Source of the DNA: Cylicocyclus nassatus
Lineage: Eukaryota > Nematoda > Chromadorea > Rhabditida > Strongylidae
DNA length: 64,000 bases
NCBI GenBank assembly: GCA_958299035.1
Contig: CATQJL010000223.1
Span: 66,210,371-66,274,370, forward strand
Direction: 5' to 3'
The notes beneath the pieces were generated by a model. It worked only from the letters and a program-made list of their open reading frames with translations. It made no database searches and had not been told where the DNA came from. The position numbers and the translations under genes were made by a program. This document shows, piece by piece, positions 26,122 through 42,496 of this stretch. Position 1 is the first letter of the stretch. Each line of letters opens with the position of its first letter.

Positions 26122-26193
26122 GAAGCAACTGTTGGCGTTAGTCCACACTTGCGCTTTCAGGCACAAGTGCGGACTAATGCCAATAGTTGCTCC
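26122..26193. ncRNA. pre-microRNA-like hairpin (candidate)
   Basis: The 72-nt segment folds into one 33-bp stem (left arm from GAAGCAACTGTTGGCGTTAG, right arm ending CTAATGCCAATAGTTGCTCC) with a 6-nt loop TTTCAG at 26155-26160. By eye there are three mismatches and two G:U pairs. Size, stem length and small loop resemble animal microRNA precursors; a tiny palindromic transposon remnant would look the same. The strand cannot be decided. Confidence 0.35.
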
Positions 26194-26313
26194 ATTAAAC
26201 GAATTTCAAGCACGTAGTAATAAGCAGAACACCTTAACAACAAGACGATGAGGTAGCGGCATGTGTAGTAGTATTACGTTGGCGAGAGAGACACGAGCGA
26301 GTAACGCCTTATC

Positions 26314-26568
26314 ATGAACACATCTCTCACCTATTCTCACACTCTCCAAGCTCGCAACGCTGTCGCGACCGCGGACGCGCGTCTGCGTCTCCGCACGCGA
26401 ATCCGCGAAAACGAGTGCCACGACGGCAACAACATCGACCTCATCGGTCAATACCCCGTTCCCCGTTACGAAAGAGGATTGTGCTCTTTTTTCAATCTCG
26501 TTCTAGTCACCGTCAAATTAACCTACCGTAAAATGTGGTTGATAAACGTCTGCACTTTGTCTCTCATC
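26314..26568 (+). CDS. Candidate 5' exon, strand ambiguous
   Basis: ATG at 26314 follows an in-frame stop at 26296. Third positions between 26314 and 26470 are strongly C-rich (AAC, ACC, CTC, CAC, GAC, ATC, TAC), as in highly expressed strongylid genes. A good donor (GTATGT) follows at 26569. The product contains RLRLRTRIRENECHDGNNID and is otherwise unremarkable; no family is recognised. The opposite strand (26451-26206) is also open for 81 codons with acceptable codon use, so orientation and reality are both uncertain. Confidence 0.25.
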
Positions 26569-27306
26569 GTATGTTGACATCTGACTCGATGCGAATTCGT
26601 TTATAACACTTAATGGCCGGTGACATGTCGTCATGGGCGATGTCCTCGTTCGAACTCATAAAAAGATTTTCACAAAGTAAACTAGGCCTAGGTCACTTTT
26701 TTCACGCCTAGCATAATTGGCTCGAGGACTTCTCTCTCCAAAAGGACGTTAGACCCTATTTCGAGTAAACCCGCCGTTGATTTACGAGGGCATAAAGAAG
26801 GGAGGGGGAGGGGGAATGACAAATAGTTATGTGGTATGGGAAATTTCTAGAGAGTGCTATAAATATCATTAAAATCCCAGTCAATGTTCTTCGATTTTTT
26901 CCGTAGTTTCGCTCACGGGGGTTTTTTTTCTTTGATAGATGCGCCTTCACAAATCTCAATACCATTGCTATGTAAATCGTCTACCTTGCTTTTGATTCAT
27001 CTTTCTGCCGTATATACAGCGGAACTTTTGAGATTCATTTGTTTTCCACGGTCTTAACCTCTTTGGTTTTGGTTGACTTGGTCAAAAATATGCTACTTCA
27101 AATGCAGTCTTGGCAGTTTAGGTACCAGAACTTCTTGCCTGTATACCGATTAAAAGCTTTATATGAATTGAAATCACTTCAATTTCTCAATCAAATTGTT
27201 GCGCCAGTAACGAGTCGAGGACGTTGATTGGTCCGCTCAAAAGCTCTACGGTACTAGGCAAATATCTAGTTTCCACATAAGAGCCTTAGGTACTTGTGCA
27301 TCGCCT

Positions 27307-28400
27307 AGTAGGGGCGGACTGGAGTGGAGGAAGGGGCGGTGCAAAATCCCGAGAATGGATCGCGAAACTGATATCTATTAGGTTGTCCCATAAGTCTTTT
27401 CATTTTTGAGTTTTCGCTCTGATAAGTCGTACACTTCTTTCTCGGTAGCCACTAGGATACCAGTCGATAGAGCAAGCAAGCTCTATAAGATGGCATTTGT
27501 GCTTTAGCATCCACCTCAAGTTTGAAATCAAAATCTAAAAAGTTTCGGGTGCCCAGAAAATTAAAAAAATTTTATATCTTCATCCAGAAAAGTCTTTCCG
27601 GTCTCTCACTCGCTCACGCTTATACACTCCACATCAGACACTCATGTGTGCTGTTGCTGTCTTTTTTTTATTAGTTAGAAATTAAGAAACCGAAAATTTC
27701 CATGTTTTTACCAAAGTATGCTGTGCTGTTCTTATATTGACAGTTGTATACTACAAGTCCTCAGAAGTGCAAATGTGAATTTGCACCTCTCTATAAGCTC
27801 TGGTTCCTGAGAAATGTTGAGTTAAGCGTGAAAAACCTGAATGGGGAAAGCTAAATTCGATATTTTCAGGACTCAGAGCTTGTAGAGAGCTGAAAATATG
27901 CATTTGCACTCCTAAGGGCTTGTAGTATACAACTGCTAATATAAGAACAGCACAGCACACTTTGGTAAAAACATGGAAATTTTCGGTTTCTTAATTTCTA
28001 GCTAATAAAAAAAGACAGCAACAGCACATATGAGTGACTGATGTGGAGTGTATATGCATGAGCGAGTGAGAGATCGGTAGGACTTTTCTGAAGTCTGAAT
28101 GAAGTTATAAAAATTTTTTTAATTTTCTGGGCACCTGAAACTTTTTAGATTTTGATCTCAAACTTGAGGTGGATCGCAGCTGATGCAAAAGCACAAATGC
28201 CATCTTATAGAGCTTGCTTTGCTCTATCAAATGGTATCCTAATGGCTATTCAAAATAAGAAGCGTACAACTTATGAGAGCGAAAAAAAATGAAAAGACTT
28301 ATGGGACAACTTAATACCTGCATGGGTTATAAAAATGTGCAAGTGAGTTGCTTATTCGTGCAATAATTGAAATAGTTTTCGAAATTTTTCGAATCGCTGA
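27307..28400. mobile_element. Decayed hAT-like element split by a foldback element
   Basis: The sequence before 27377 (G-rich, then CCCGAGAATGGATCGCGAAA) and after 28316 (TGGGTTATAAAAATGTGCAA, then a TTGCTTATTCGTGCAATAAT part) matches, in order, the left half of the element at 19585. The two halves are separated only by the 937-bp foldback, so the older element was present first and was then interrupted. Termini and target duplication are not recognisable any more. Confidence 0.6.
27378..28314. mobile_element. mariner-like foldback, whole-length palindrome
   Basis: Starts TTAGGTTGTCCCATAAGTCT, ends in the inverse GACTTATGGGACAACTTAA, and is flanked by TA on both sides (27376-27377, 28315-28316). 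TTAGGTTG with CCCATAAGT is a familiar mariner-type terminus. The whole element is one inverted repeat, with arms of about 460 bp meeting near 27846: for example CTATAAGATGGCATTTGTGC at about 27481 has its complement at about 28189-28208. No transposase. Transcripts would fold into a very long hairpin. Confidence 0.85.
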
Positions 28401-28429
28401 TGTTTGATATCGTTCCTGTAAGGTCGCGT

Positions 28430-28772
28430 CCAAGGTCTGCCCGCGTATCAGAGCCGTGCTAGCACCCACTTGGGCACGTGTACAGTCGTTTTCAAAACGT
28501 ATTGGTTTTTTCTACCGTATGCCCCTCAGCCTCAACATAACGTGGATTGGTGTGGATTGGTGTGGATCGGTATGAATTGGTGAGGCGCCGCATCGCTTCG
28601 GGTTTGCGCCGCGTTGCTTTTCTCGGCGGCGCCGCACCAATCCACACCAATCCACACCAATCCACGTTATGTTGAGGCTGGAAGGCATACGGTAGAAAAA
28701 ACCAATACGTATTAAAAACAACTGTACCAGTCGATCGCCACGTCGGCGCTCGCTCGCTCGAGCAACTCTGGA
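28430..28772. mobile_element. TIR element GCGTCCAAG with nested palindrome
   Basis: The outer ends GCGTCCAAGG (left) and CAACTCTGGACGC (right) are inverted and recur at 29648-29790. Inside lies a separate, near-perfect palindrome at 28480-28727 (next entry). The region between outer and inner borders is GC-rich. Confidence 0.5.
28480..28727. mobile_element. 248-bp palindromic element
   Basis: Left GTACAGTCGTTTTCAAAACG then TATTGGTTTTTTCTACCGTA; right is the inverse, ending AACAACTGTAC. The inner arms carry GTGGATTGGT repeated three times on the left and ACCAATCCAC repeated three times on the right, around a GC-rich loop (GCGCCGC). Non-coding; a strong hairpin former. Confidence 0.7.
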
Positions 28773-29647
28773 CGCCGCCTGGTAGTTTATTATTTTGCGA
28801 ATTTCGCTATAATCACGTTGCGAATGTGTCTAAAAATAATCAAAGTCTTTTGAGAAGACCTTAATTCAAAGTTGAGATCATTACGCATGGAAATGCTCAA
28901 TGAAACAAGCCACAGTCTCATATTCTGAAACGTATTAGAGTCTGTGCAGTTCTTTTGTGGACACATGATTGTTAATTAGTAATTGTGATTGGAACGAGAA
29001 AGGTGTCGTTAATTTTGAAATCTCATTGGTCATGGAAATGTATGACTATATCAAGTTATTAACTCAAATGATTTCTTTTTTTGAAGAACTCACTATCTCG
29101 CAAAGCACCAAGTGATTACGATGTCATATGTATAACCATGAAACGTTTTTTTAATCAGTGAAATTTTGATATTAACGACTATCTTTTTCAGTCGTCATCG
29201 ATTTGGTCAGCGATTTATTGACTGTCACGTGTCTATGAAAAAAGTATGATTGATGTAGTTAACTTATGCCCAGTGAGGGGATTAAAAGCAGTTATTTTGA
29301 CTGAAAACGTAAAGGATTTAATAGAGCTGTCAAGTAAAGTGTATAATATGGCTGGCAGTTGAACATGCGCCTTCTCTAAAAAAAGTTAATTCATGCTCCG
29401 TTAGCTTCAATGTCCATGGGTTTGGCACATGATCTCGTTGAACATTGGGAAAATTGTTTTATTTGCATTAGCGAGGACTTTAGCGTTTCCCCTCTACGAT
29501 TGGGCAATGGTATTTAAATATGACAGTGGCGAACCGAATTGTGAAGCGTAATCGGATTATGCACAGTCTTTTTTTGCAAAACTACAAAGAACATATTTAG
29601 CTGCTCCGCTTCCTGATAATATGGAAGGGGACTTGGGCTGCGTCCAA

Positions 29648-29790
29648 AGTTGCTCGTGCCAATGCTGTGCAATGCCGTGCCAGCACCGTGCTGGCGCCAT
29701 ACCGTAACGTCGATCGAACAATAGGGGGGGGGGGACGTTCACTGGCACGGGACTGGAGTGGCCCTGGCGCATAAGCAATTCTGGACGCTT
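29648..29790. mobile_element. Short TIR element GCGTCCAAAG
   Basis: GCGTCCAAAGTTGCTCGTGC at the left pairs with AGCAATTCTGGACGC at the right; the ends match those at 28430-28772. It contains an 11-G run near 29726-29736 and GTGCCAGCACCGTGCTGGCGC, a local hairpin. Confidence 0.5.
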
Positions 29791-32700
29791 TGTCTATGTC
29801 GATATACGGAATGATATACGGAATAAAAGGTAGCTGTGATAATTAGCAACATACTAAGCTCTGAGCGAATGCATCATAGAATTGTAGTTTGTAGGAAAGT
29901 GTTGCCTACATTCGTTATCTTGCAGAAAAGTAGAGAAACTCTCACAGAAGTCATAAGTGACTATGAAAGTGGTGCTTATGAAAAAGAAAAGAAATTCAAA
30001 AAAAATAATGATTGCCTGTCTTCTGTCACTAGTTCGATAATGTAACACAACGAACTGTAAGACGAGAGAAAATTGAGATTTTCAAAAATGTAGCTTACAC
30101 AATTTAACTGTCAATTTGAAATTGCTCCAGTGAATGATTAGGGAAAGATATTTACGTGTCGTGCTTTGAATATGGATTTATGGTACAGTTCCCAACTTTT
30201 CACCTACTAGCTATTATTCTGAGAATAAAAATATAAGAAAGTAAATCTCCAATATCTGCTTTTGGCTGCTCTTTTGGATACGAGGGTACGCTTACGGTAG
30301 CGTCTAAATCTTAGTATATGTACGGTAGCGTAGTAGATGGGTAAGTTTGTAAGCAAGGCTTTTCATACAGATGAGCCCTTCTAAAAAATCTGATTTTAAG
30401 TTTTTACATTCTTCGGAATTTGAAACGAGGAAAACGTTGACTTATAGCACAATAAACATAGACATTTTATGGAACAGCAATCGTTCCATCTAGTGTTTGA
30501 CTGTTTTCCTAATATTTGCTCTATCTATTGAATCTGATTTTTATTTTGATGGGAGTCGTATTTGACTCACAGCACAGAAGTCCATGTTTTCAGCTGCTTC
30601 ACATTTTTAAGCAATCTCTATGTTATTTTATCTATCAAAAAAACCTATCTACTGAGTTCCCTAGTGTTTTCAATTCCTTTCAATGCCAAGTTTTTATGCT
30701 TTTTGACTCATAGTAGAACTGATATATAAGAACTTGTTTAGCTCTCTTCAGCTCGCAGTATTTACAAATCCATTTAGTAAAATGGCATCAAACATCATTT
30801 ACGCTCTTTTTTTCCCCGTTTGATGTTAGGATTCAGCTAAATCCAAAACATCTATAATATGTCCGCTTCGAATGAGGAGCTAGATAACATATTGCGTGAG
30901 GAACAGCAGTAGCTGGCTCGCTATGTATTTACGAAAACATCTATTTACAGCCGCATCAACGATCTCTGAAAATAATGTTGACAGGCTCAGCGGCAGACAC
31001 ATAGCAGAATTGTAAGTCAAAAGAAATTGTTTTCGTGTGGGACATTGTTATTATGCAAATATGTAGTGGCTATTACTTGCAAAGAAAGTATCGCTTTGAG
31101 TTTTTGCAAATGTTTTGAGTAAATAGTAAAGGGTGTTCTGAAAATGTGCTCTTTGCTCTCATTTTACTTTACTCGAGATCATAAATGATAAAATCTACAA
31201 GACAGCTAACCTTCTGAATAAAATCAAAAAGTCGCCGAAAGTTTGAAAACCAGCCACCTTCCAAGCACGATGAAAAATGTCGTTTGAACCAATATCATTT
31301 ATCACAATGGCTGGCTTTTATCACTTGCGGAACAACATACAATTTTCTCGATTAAGAATTACACAATGTTTGTAAATTTTTGAGGACTTGTTCCAGACGC
31401 AAAAATGTCTCAGAAAGTTTTTTTCGGTTTTTCTTTCTAACGCTCAAGTATCGGATAAAAGTTTATGCACTGGATGTGTTTTGTTAGCAGTCACAGTTAC
31501 TGTACGTTTTTCGAATGGAGTAAAATTATAAAACCTTTTTAGGAACATGGTAAAATACAAACTGCTCTAGTATAGAATCTGTTCATTCAAGGTCTAAGAC
31601 CTTCAGAAACGTGAATGCAGATATTTAAAAATTACCACTGTATTTCTACTCATTAAAGAGTTGAGCCTTCCGATAAAATACCTTGGAAATTGAATTTTCA
31701 CATAGATTGTCCTCCATGGGACATTCTCGGAGGCATGTGATAGAAAGAACCTGAACCCTGGAGGAATCGTTTGATTGATTGTCAGCTTCCTAAAAAGAGA
31801 ATAAACTAGAATTTACAGAGTTACTAGGAAATCTTAAATTTATAGTGTTAAAAATATTTTTTATCAGGGAACAGTCAGGCGCAGGCAGGAAAAGTAAAGC
31901 AGGCGGAAGAAGATTGAACCAACTCTGTAAAAAAGTAGAACAGTCACATGAGACAGGAAGTCCTAAGGAAGTGAGAAATGGTTTATGCTAACTGAGAGGC
32001 TAAATTTACAAAAACCCTTCTTAGCGAAAATTTGGATAGGAATTATCAGAAAATGCGCTGGCGAGAAGTAGTAAGAAAATGCGTTGGTGACATCAGAGTA
32101 TTTGCTTTTGGTTTTTTTCGTAAGCCTGGTTCCTCATCGGTTTTTTTTTGGAAGGAAGTAAACTTGCTTTCCACAAAAAATGTGTTGAATTTGTGAAAAC
32201 AGGAAGACTTGGGAAGTCAAGTAAGAGGAAGAACTAAAAACAAAACACAGACAGATTCTTTCGTTAATAAGTGGTATACCAAAAGGGGAGCGGCTATTGG
32301 TGAGAACATTAATGAAACTAAAAAGAGTGAGATTTAATTTCAAGATTCAGCAAGACTAAATTTTTAAGCCAGGCTTCTTATGCATTATTCAAGCTTTCAA
32401 CAACTTCCGGGTTCCTGATTTCCTCAAGGTCTTGGCAAAAAGATTCTGTGTTATTTCTCAAACAAAATTGCTTAGCGCTAGCTAAGGCCAAAAAACTTTA
32501 ACAAGCACGTGGTCGAAGAAGTTCTTTAGAAATATGGATTATGCAAGAGAGTGCGGCACGTGAGACCCTCATGTAACACTTACTTACAGAGGGAGACCCT
32601 TAAAAGCATTCCATTCCCTCTTAGGTATCGATTGCCGCCTTCCGGAGTGAGGCGTGTCTTGGCAAGTGGCCAGCAGGGGAAAAACCTCTCCTCCGTTACT

Positions 32701-33240
32701 TATCTCAGCTTTTTTTGTACATTATGAATTGCATGCGGCATAATTTTGAAGGATGGGGGAAGCCTATGTATTTCGGGCTCAGAAAATTAATGGTCTTTTC
32801 TATCAAAATTGCTTGCTTCCGATGCTTTGCAAATCAGCTGTTTGAAGAAAACATTTCTGCTAAATTAATTCATTTATGACTAAACTTCTGAAAATTTGGA
32901 TTGTTCAACCCTAAAATACGAGGAACAAAGTGAGGTGAAAATAGCTTGACAAATTGTAGTAATGGAAAATTACTCTACAATCTGAAACACACTAGAGGGA
33001 AGCATTTTTTGCATTGCACTTTCAAAAAGATGTTTTTCGAGAAAAGGATATCCAATTTGAATCGTTATGCTACGAAATCTCCAGATTTTACATGACATAT
33101 TTCAAAAAACAAGCTTGGCGCTAATATGGATTAACAATTTGTGTTGAAAGCAAGTCAGCATGGCCATACCTATATAACAATGATACATTTTTGGAAAATC
33201 CGCTTGTATTTTTTCCTTCAGATGAAAGGAGTAAGATTTT
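29791..33240. other. Gene-free AT-rich stretch
   Basis: No exon, RNA gene or clear mobile element was recognised. Reading frames are short, on both strands, with AT-driven composition. Possible remote exons of the downstream xylulokinase gene are not needed, since that gene's start is accounted for. Confidence 0.4.
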
Positions 33241-33245
33241 GCGGG

Positions 33246-33919
33246 GAGTGTCCCAAAAAATGTGAACACTTGTTTGATCGTCAATGACTCCATGTTGCTT
33301 TCATGTCTTTCGCCGATCTTGAAACACCATTCTGTAGAGCGAGGTTCAACTTAGATTTGTGGTATAGAGGGAATCATCGATCGCTCTTCATTACTGTAGG
33401 ACTACGGTATAAACTTCTGACATGTGGATCTGTTGTGAAAGATGCCTTTCGACAAAATTCTCTTCAAAAAATCTGAAAAATGGTGTACTAAGGTTTTCAC
33501 GCTCGCTGATTCCATAACAACTTTTCACGAGTGTTTTTAGCTTTTACGGTGTAATCGCGTTTTTGACAAATGCTGGAAATTCGGTTATTAAGGTTTACCT
33601 GAGATAACTTGGGAAAGAAGCGTCACAGCAAGGTGGAAATTTCATATTCGAACTCAGCGGCTTCCATTTCTCATGTAGAAAAGTTTTTGGCTTGTTTGGT
33701 TTTGTTCCGAGGCAGAATATGGTTTTCAATAGCTTGAAATCCTTGTCAAAGTTCCTACCGTAATCCTACAGTAATGAAAAGAGGTGGACGAGTCTCTCCA
33801 TACCGCAAATTTAAGCTAGACCTCGCTCTATAGAATGGTGCCTCAAGCTCGGCGAAGGACATAAAAGCAAGGGAGTTATTAACGATCAAACAGTGTTTAC
33901 ATTTTTTTGGGACACCCTG
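33246..33919. mobile_element. mariner-like foldback, about 675 bp
   Basis: The left end AGTGTCCCAAAAAATGTGAA and the right end, the inverse of GGGTGTCCCAAAAAAATGTA, are followed inward by matching arms: TTTGATCG...GACTCC, GCTTTCATGTCTTTCGCCGA, CACCATTCTGTAGAGCGAGG on the left have inverted partners near 33815-33900. A central pair (TACTGTAGGACTACGGTATA and TACCGTAATCCTACAGTA) lies near 33394 and 33758. Ends resemble mariner-type termini. No coding capacity. Confidence 0.65.
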
Positions 33920-34808
33920 TATTTCCGGTGATTTTATACCAAGAATTTGTTCAAATGTGCCATAACAATTCCTTCGTTTTCTCCACTAAAAAAAAGGGCA
34001 CGGGATACGGGATATGCGCTAATGATCTCAAACATTTCCACACTTTCACCCTCCTTGGACAAAAGATGAAATCTACCTAGTGTTTGTTGTACATACCACC
34101 ATCTAACACTTTTCCGTCAAGCTAAAAGGAAAGGGGAAAAAATTCTGGTGACCTTAGATAACTTTCGGTCAGAGAAAACGTGGTGAATCTCACAAAAGAC
34201 GACCTTTTGGCCAAAAGCATGGTCGATTAGATTGAGGCAGAGGCATGAGGCACTTCAGACAGCCTTGAGAGAGGACGAAAGCTCAACCAGGCCAAAGGGA
34301 CCAAACACCAATGATCATTTGCATTCGCAGAGGGTAGCTATACGTTCGCTAGTGCTTTCCGGCAACAAATTGCAACGATCAATGCAAATATGACTCGTCC
34401 ATCCAACGTTTCATACAGAAAAGAATGCATTCATATACTATATGTGAGGTTTTCAACTCTTGTGTAGCGTTAAGATTGATTTTTCGAGATAAAATCTTGT
34501 TTAAGCAGCTCACTTTATTGATGGTTTGCGATTTACTAAAATTCACATGTGCATATACTATTCCAGTTTTTTCCTGTTTTGCTTTATCTTATCACCTCAT
34601 GGAATTTGCCCTTCTAGTTCTGTTTCATTTTTTCATTGATGTACTAAGCAATCGGTGTTTTCTCGAAGGTTTCCCTTTTTTGGATGGATAATCTTTCAAC
34701 CAAGCCATTTCATTAGATTTTATGGGCTCGCTTTTTTTCTACTGTCGTCAGAGCTCCACATGAACACTTTCAAAAAATTCTTGGATTTAATAAAGCTATG
34801 TACTTCTA

Positions 34809-34810
34809 GA
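34809..34810 (+). promoter_or_regulatory. Possible spliced-leader acceptor of the xylulokinase gene
   Basis: TACTTCTAG ends at 34809, 23 bases before the ATG at 34833. Nematode mRNAs commonly receive a trans-spliced leader a few to some tens of bases upstream of the start, so this AG is the natural candidate. Inferred from position only. Confidence 0.4.
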
Positions 34811-34832
34811 AAACCACGTAGATATCAAGTGA

Positions 34833-39525
<4,693 letters not shown>

Positions 39526-39775
39526 AAATGGCTGCAAAATGTTATTATCTTAATTATTGTTTCCGTACTATAGTCAAATAACGCAGACAATGCACAAAGC
39601 CGAGGTCAGATTGAAAGTATCCTTGGAGTTGCTGAGACTCAACTGAACTCAACACATCATGAGGGACCGATGTCATGGCGGCAGCTTTGCTCTTTATCTG
39701 TGTTCTTCCTACCTTGTTAAGTAATGAGCTTTGAGTTTTAAATGTACCAAGCTTTAACAACGTAATTATTAAAAG

Positions 39776-39781
39776 AATAAA
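39776..39781 (+). terminator. Candidate polyadenylation signal of the xylulokinase gene
   Basis: AATAAA lies about 250 bases after the stop codon, followed by a T-rich stretch (CAGTTTGTTTTC). It is the first canonical hexamer downstream on this strand. Confidence 0.5.
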
Positions 39782-40022
39782 CAGTCAGTTTGTTTTCCCT
39801 GTAATCAAGTTCAAGATCTCAGTGGGTGTAGCAGTGCCTCAAATTTAACCGCACAACGAAGACGACATAACACAATTGTCTTGTCTTGGTTTTTACCATA
39901 AATGCTCCAACTCTGCTTTGTTTTGCCATTTGCGAAGTGGTCTAATGTTTAATGGCTAGAGAGGGAATGCTTATGGGATAACAAATGAGAACGAAGCAAG
40001 GCGGCAATGAGATAGATACATA

Positions 40023-40941
40023 CTAGGCTGCTGCATAAATTCTGTCCGAATTTTTTGCCTTGTTTTTGAAGCAGCAGTTCTAGGAGATTTTACACATGAT
40101 GTGAGGATATTGATACCATGAGAAAGCGCTTTTTTTGATTTTTCTAACACTACAACATCTTAATAAAATCCTCAATCTAACGAGGTTGCAGGCCTATGAT
40201 CCGGGAATGGTCGAGGCGGTTCTCAGCTGAGAAGATGTTCTTACGAGAAAATCTTAACAATATGCTTTCCAAGTCAAGCCATTGTATTGGTCACGGATTG
40301 AGGATGGAATGAACAGTCTAGAGTATATGTACAAACTCACTTTCATGTAAAAACCGTCTTGCTCATAAAATTTGTTGCCGAAGAATAATGATTTGTACAC
40401 AAGTGCTATAAGCAATAACTTTACGTGAATAAAGGCAATCGATGAATTCACGATGGGGGTGCTAGAGTAAAGCAAGAGCTACCAGAACCCAGTCACTAAT
40501 CACTTTCCACACCTCGCGACAAGTATAAAATCTCTATAATTTGGAATTACATAGACATACATATTACATGCGCTGAAGCGAGGTTGAAAACGGCTTCATT
40601 TTTACTCGGTCAAAAATATTTCTCGGCACCGAAGACCCTTTGAGCATCTTTAAGCTGTGAAATAAACTTCGAAATTTTCTCTATCTACCCATAGCTCTTC
40701 ATATACCTGCCAGTTCTCATAAAGGAGCATTGCCATGCCAAAAAAGAGGGCTGAAGAAGAACTCTGTAACATCTTTGAGTTCTTTCTTCTCTAGAGGGGT
40801 TCTTGCAAGTAATAGTATTTTCTGATAGCCAAAGAATTGTTCAGCACGTCGAAATGAAATTATGGAAGAAAGTTGATTCTGAAAGAAGCTATGATCAGAA
40901 TTCGAAAATCAAAATCGGTCAGAACTTATGCAGCAGCCTCA
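40023..40941. mobile_element. mariner-like non-autonomous element, 919 bp
   Basis: CTAGGCTGCTGCATAAATTC at the left is matched by the inverted GAACTTATGCAGCAGCCTCA at the right, with TA on both sides (40021-40022 and 40942-40943). A TGCTGCATAA-type terminus fits Tc1/mariner elements. Although close to 1 kb, no frame long enough for a transposase is present, only short remnants on both strands. Confidence 0.7.
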
Positions 40942-41522
40942 TACATTAGCGGACACGGAGCGGCTTCAAACAATATTGATGAAGATTTGCAGATATTGCT
41001 CAATTTTATTGCTAGGATCAACAATCTTTTATCATATCACACACTTGTAGAAAAAGGTTCTTGCACTGTGTCGCCAAATTACGTAATTGCTGCTCAATTC
41101 GCCAAGGATACTGGATATGGTGTTGGGCAGCGCCACTTTATGCTAGCAAAAGTTGAGCAGCATCGACTTTGTTGTTGGAGAGCTATCACATGTTGGACAT
41201 GGCGTGGAGCAGCACCGTCTTACTATGCCGGTTCTGTCAAACTTGTCACAAATAGCGTTGACATGACTTTATTGCAGCAGATTCTCCACGAATTTGTACC
41301 TAGTGTTAAGTAGCATCACTTCACTGTTATGTACTTGTGCAGCACCAAATTTTTTGTTGCAGAACCATCACTGTTGGGATTGGTGACGAGCAGCACCGTG
41401 TGTTGCGAATTTGCACCATAGTGTTGCGAATCAAGCACCCCCGACTTTGTTGTTGCAGAACCATTGCTTGAAGAAGAAGTTGAGCAGCGCCACATGGTTG
41501 AAGCCACTACAGCATATGATAT

Positions 41523-41722
41523 CAGCACCAACTTTGTTGTTGCACAGTTATCACATGTTCGAGGTTGTGTGGAGCAGTATCATCTGTTGCGGATTTGCAC
41601 CATAGTTGCGGATGGTGTTGAGCAGCACCAACTTTGTTGTTGCACAGTTATCACATGTTCGAGGTTGTGTGGAGCAGTATCATCTGTTGCGGATTTGCAC
41701 CATAGTTGCGGATGGTGTTGAG
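41523..41722. repeat. Two tandem copies of a 100-bp unit
   Basis: CAGCACCAACTTTGTTGTTG begins at 41523 and again exactly 100 bases later at 41623; a third, partial start (CAGCACCGACTTTGT) is at 41723. The two full copies are identical or nearly so by eye, so the duplication is recent within the older Gln-rich repeat. Confidence 0.8.
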
Positions 41723-41972
41723 CAGCACCGACTTTGTCGAGCCAGCACTCGTTGGAGATGGAGCAGCAACAATTACTGTTGCGAATTCGGCCTCACTTAT
41801 TAGGCGCGCGTCATGCTTTCACTTGATCCTCTTGATCTGCTTCGCTATTAGTCAAACCAGTGAACCTAGTAGAGAAGCGGTTGTCCACTTAATTCACTTG
41901 GTCCACTTCATCTATTCGCTACTGGTCTCACTAATTTGACCAATAGCGAAATAGGTTTTTGCAACCGCTTAA

Positions 41973-42496
41973 AGGCAGCGTACACTCAAAATCTAAGTTA
42001 CCCAATTCTCTATACCGTGTATATCTAAGGCCGAGAAAAAGACCAACTGCGTTAGTCCGGCTCCCCAATGTTGCCTCTAAGCGGAGAAAACCCGCTTGGT
42101 TTTTCTTTCATTCCGCTCCTTTTCTTTCACTCCACCTCCTTCGGACGAAATCTACGTCAGTGTAAGCTGCAGTTGCAGTTGCTTACAGTTGCAACTGCTG
42201 TTGCAAATGCAACTCCAGTTGCAACAGTGTAGCTGCTTTTTGCAGTCCGCCTCCTTCGGACGACGAACCACGAAGCATACGCAGCAGTTGCGGTTGCAAC
42301 TGCAGGCTGTCATGCTGTTGCAGCTGCTGGCATGCCGACGGGGACGAGCGGTTCGAAACTCGTCCGCCCTCTGAAGTCCCCGGAAATCGGGGTTTTTCGG
42401 ACTTTTGGAGGATCTTAATGTCATAACTGTAATCAGAGGCACGGAAAAGCCTTAGAATGACAAAAACATCGAAGGCATTTTGGGTGTACGCTACCT
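41973..42496. mobile_element. piggyBac-like MITE inserted in the Gln-rich repeat
   Basis: TTAA (41969-41972) then AGGCAGCGTACACTCAAAAT; at the right ATTTTGGGTGTACGCTACCT then TTAA (42497-42500). Inside are CAGTTGCAGTTGC/GCAACTGCTGTTGC words near 42165-42330 that can fold back on themselves, and a C/T-rich block. No transposase frame; the frames of about 100 codons here are produced by the CTGTTGCAA repeats. Confidence 0.75.
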
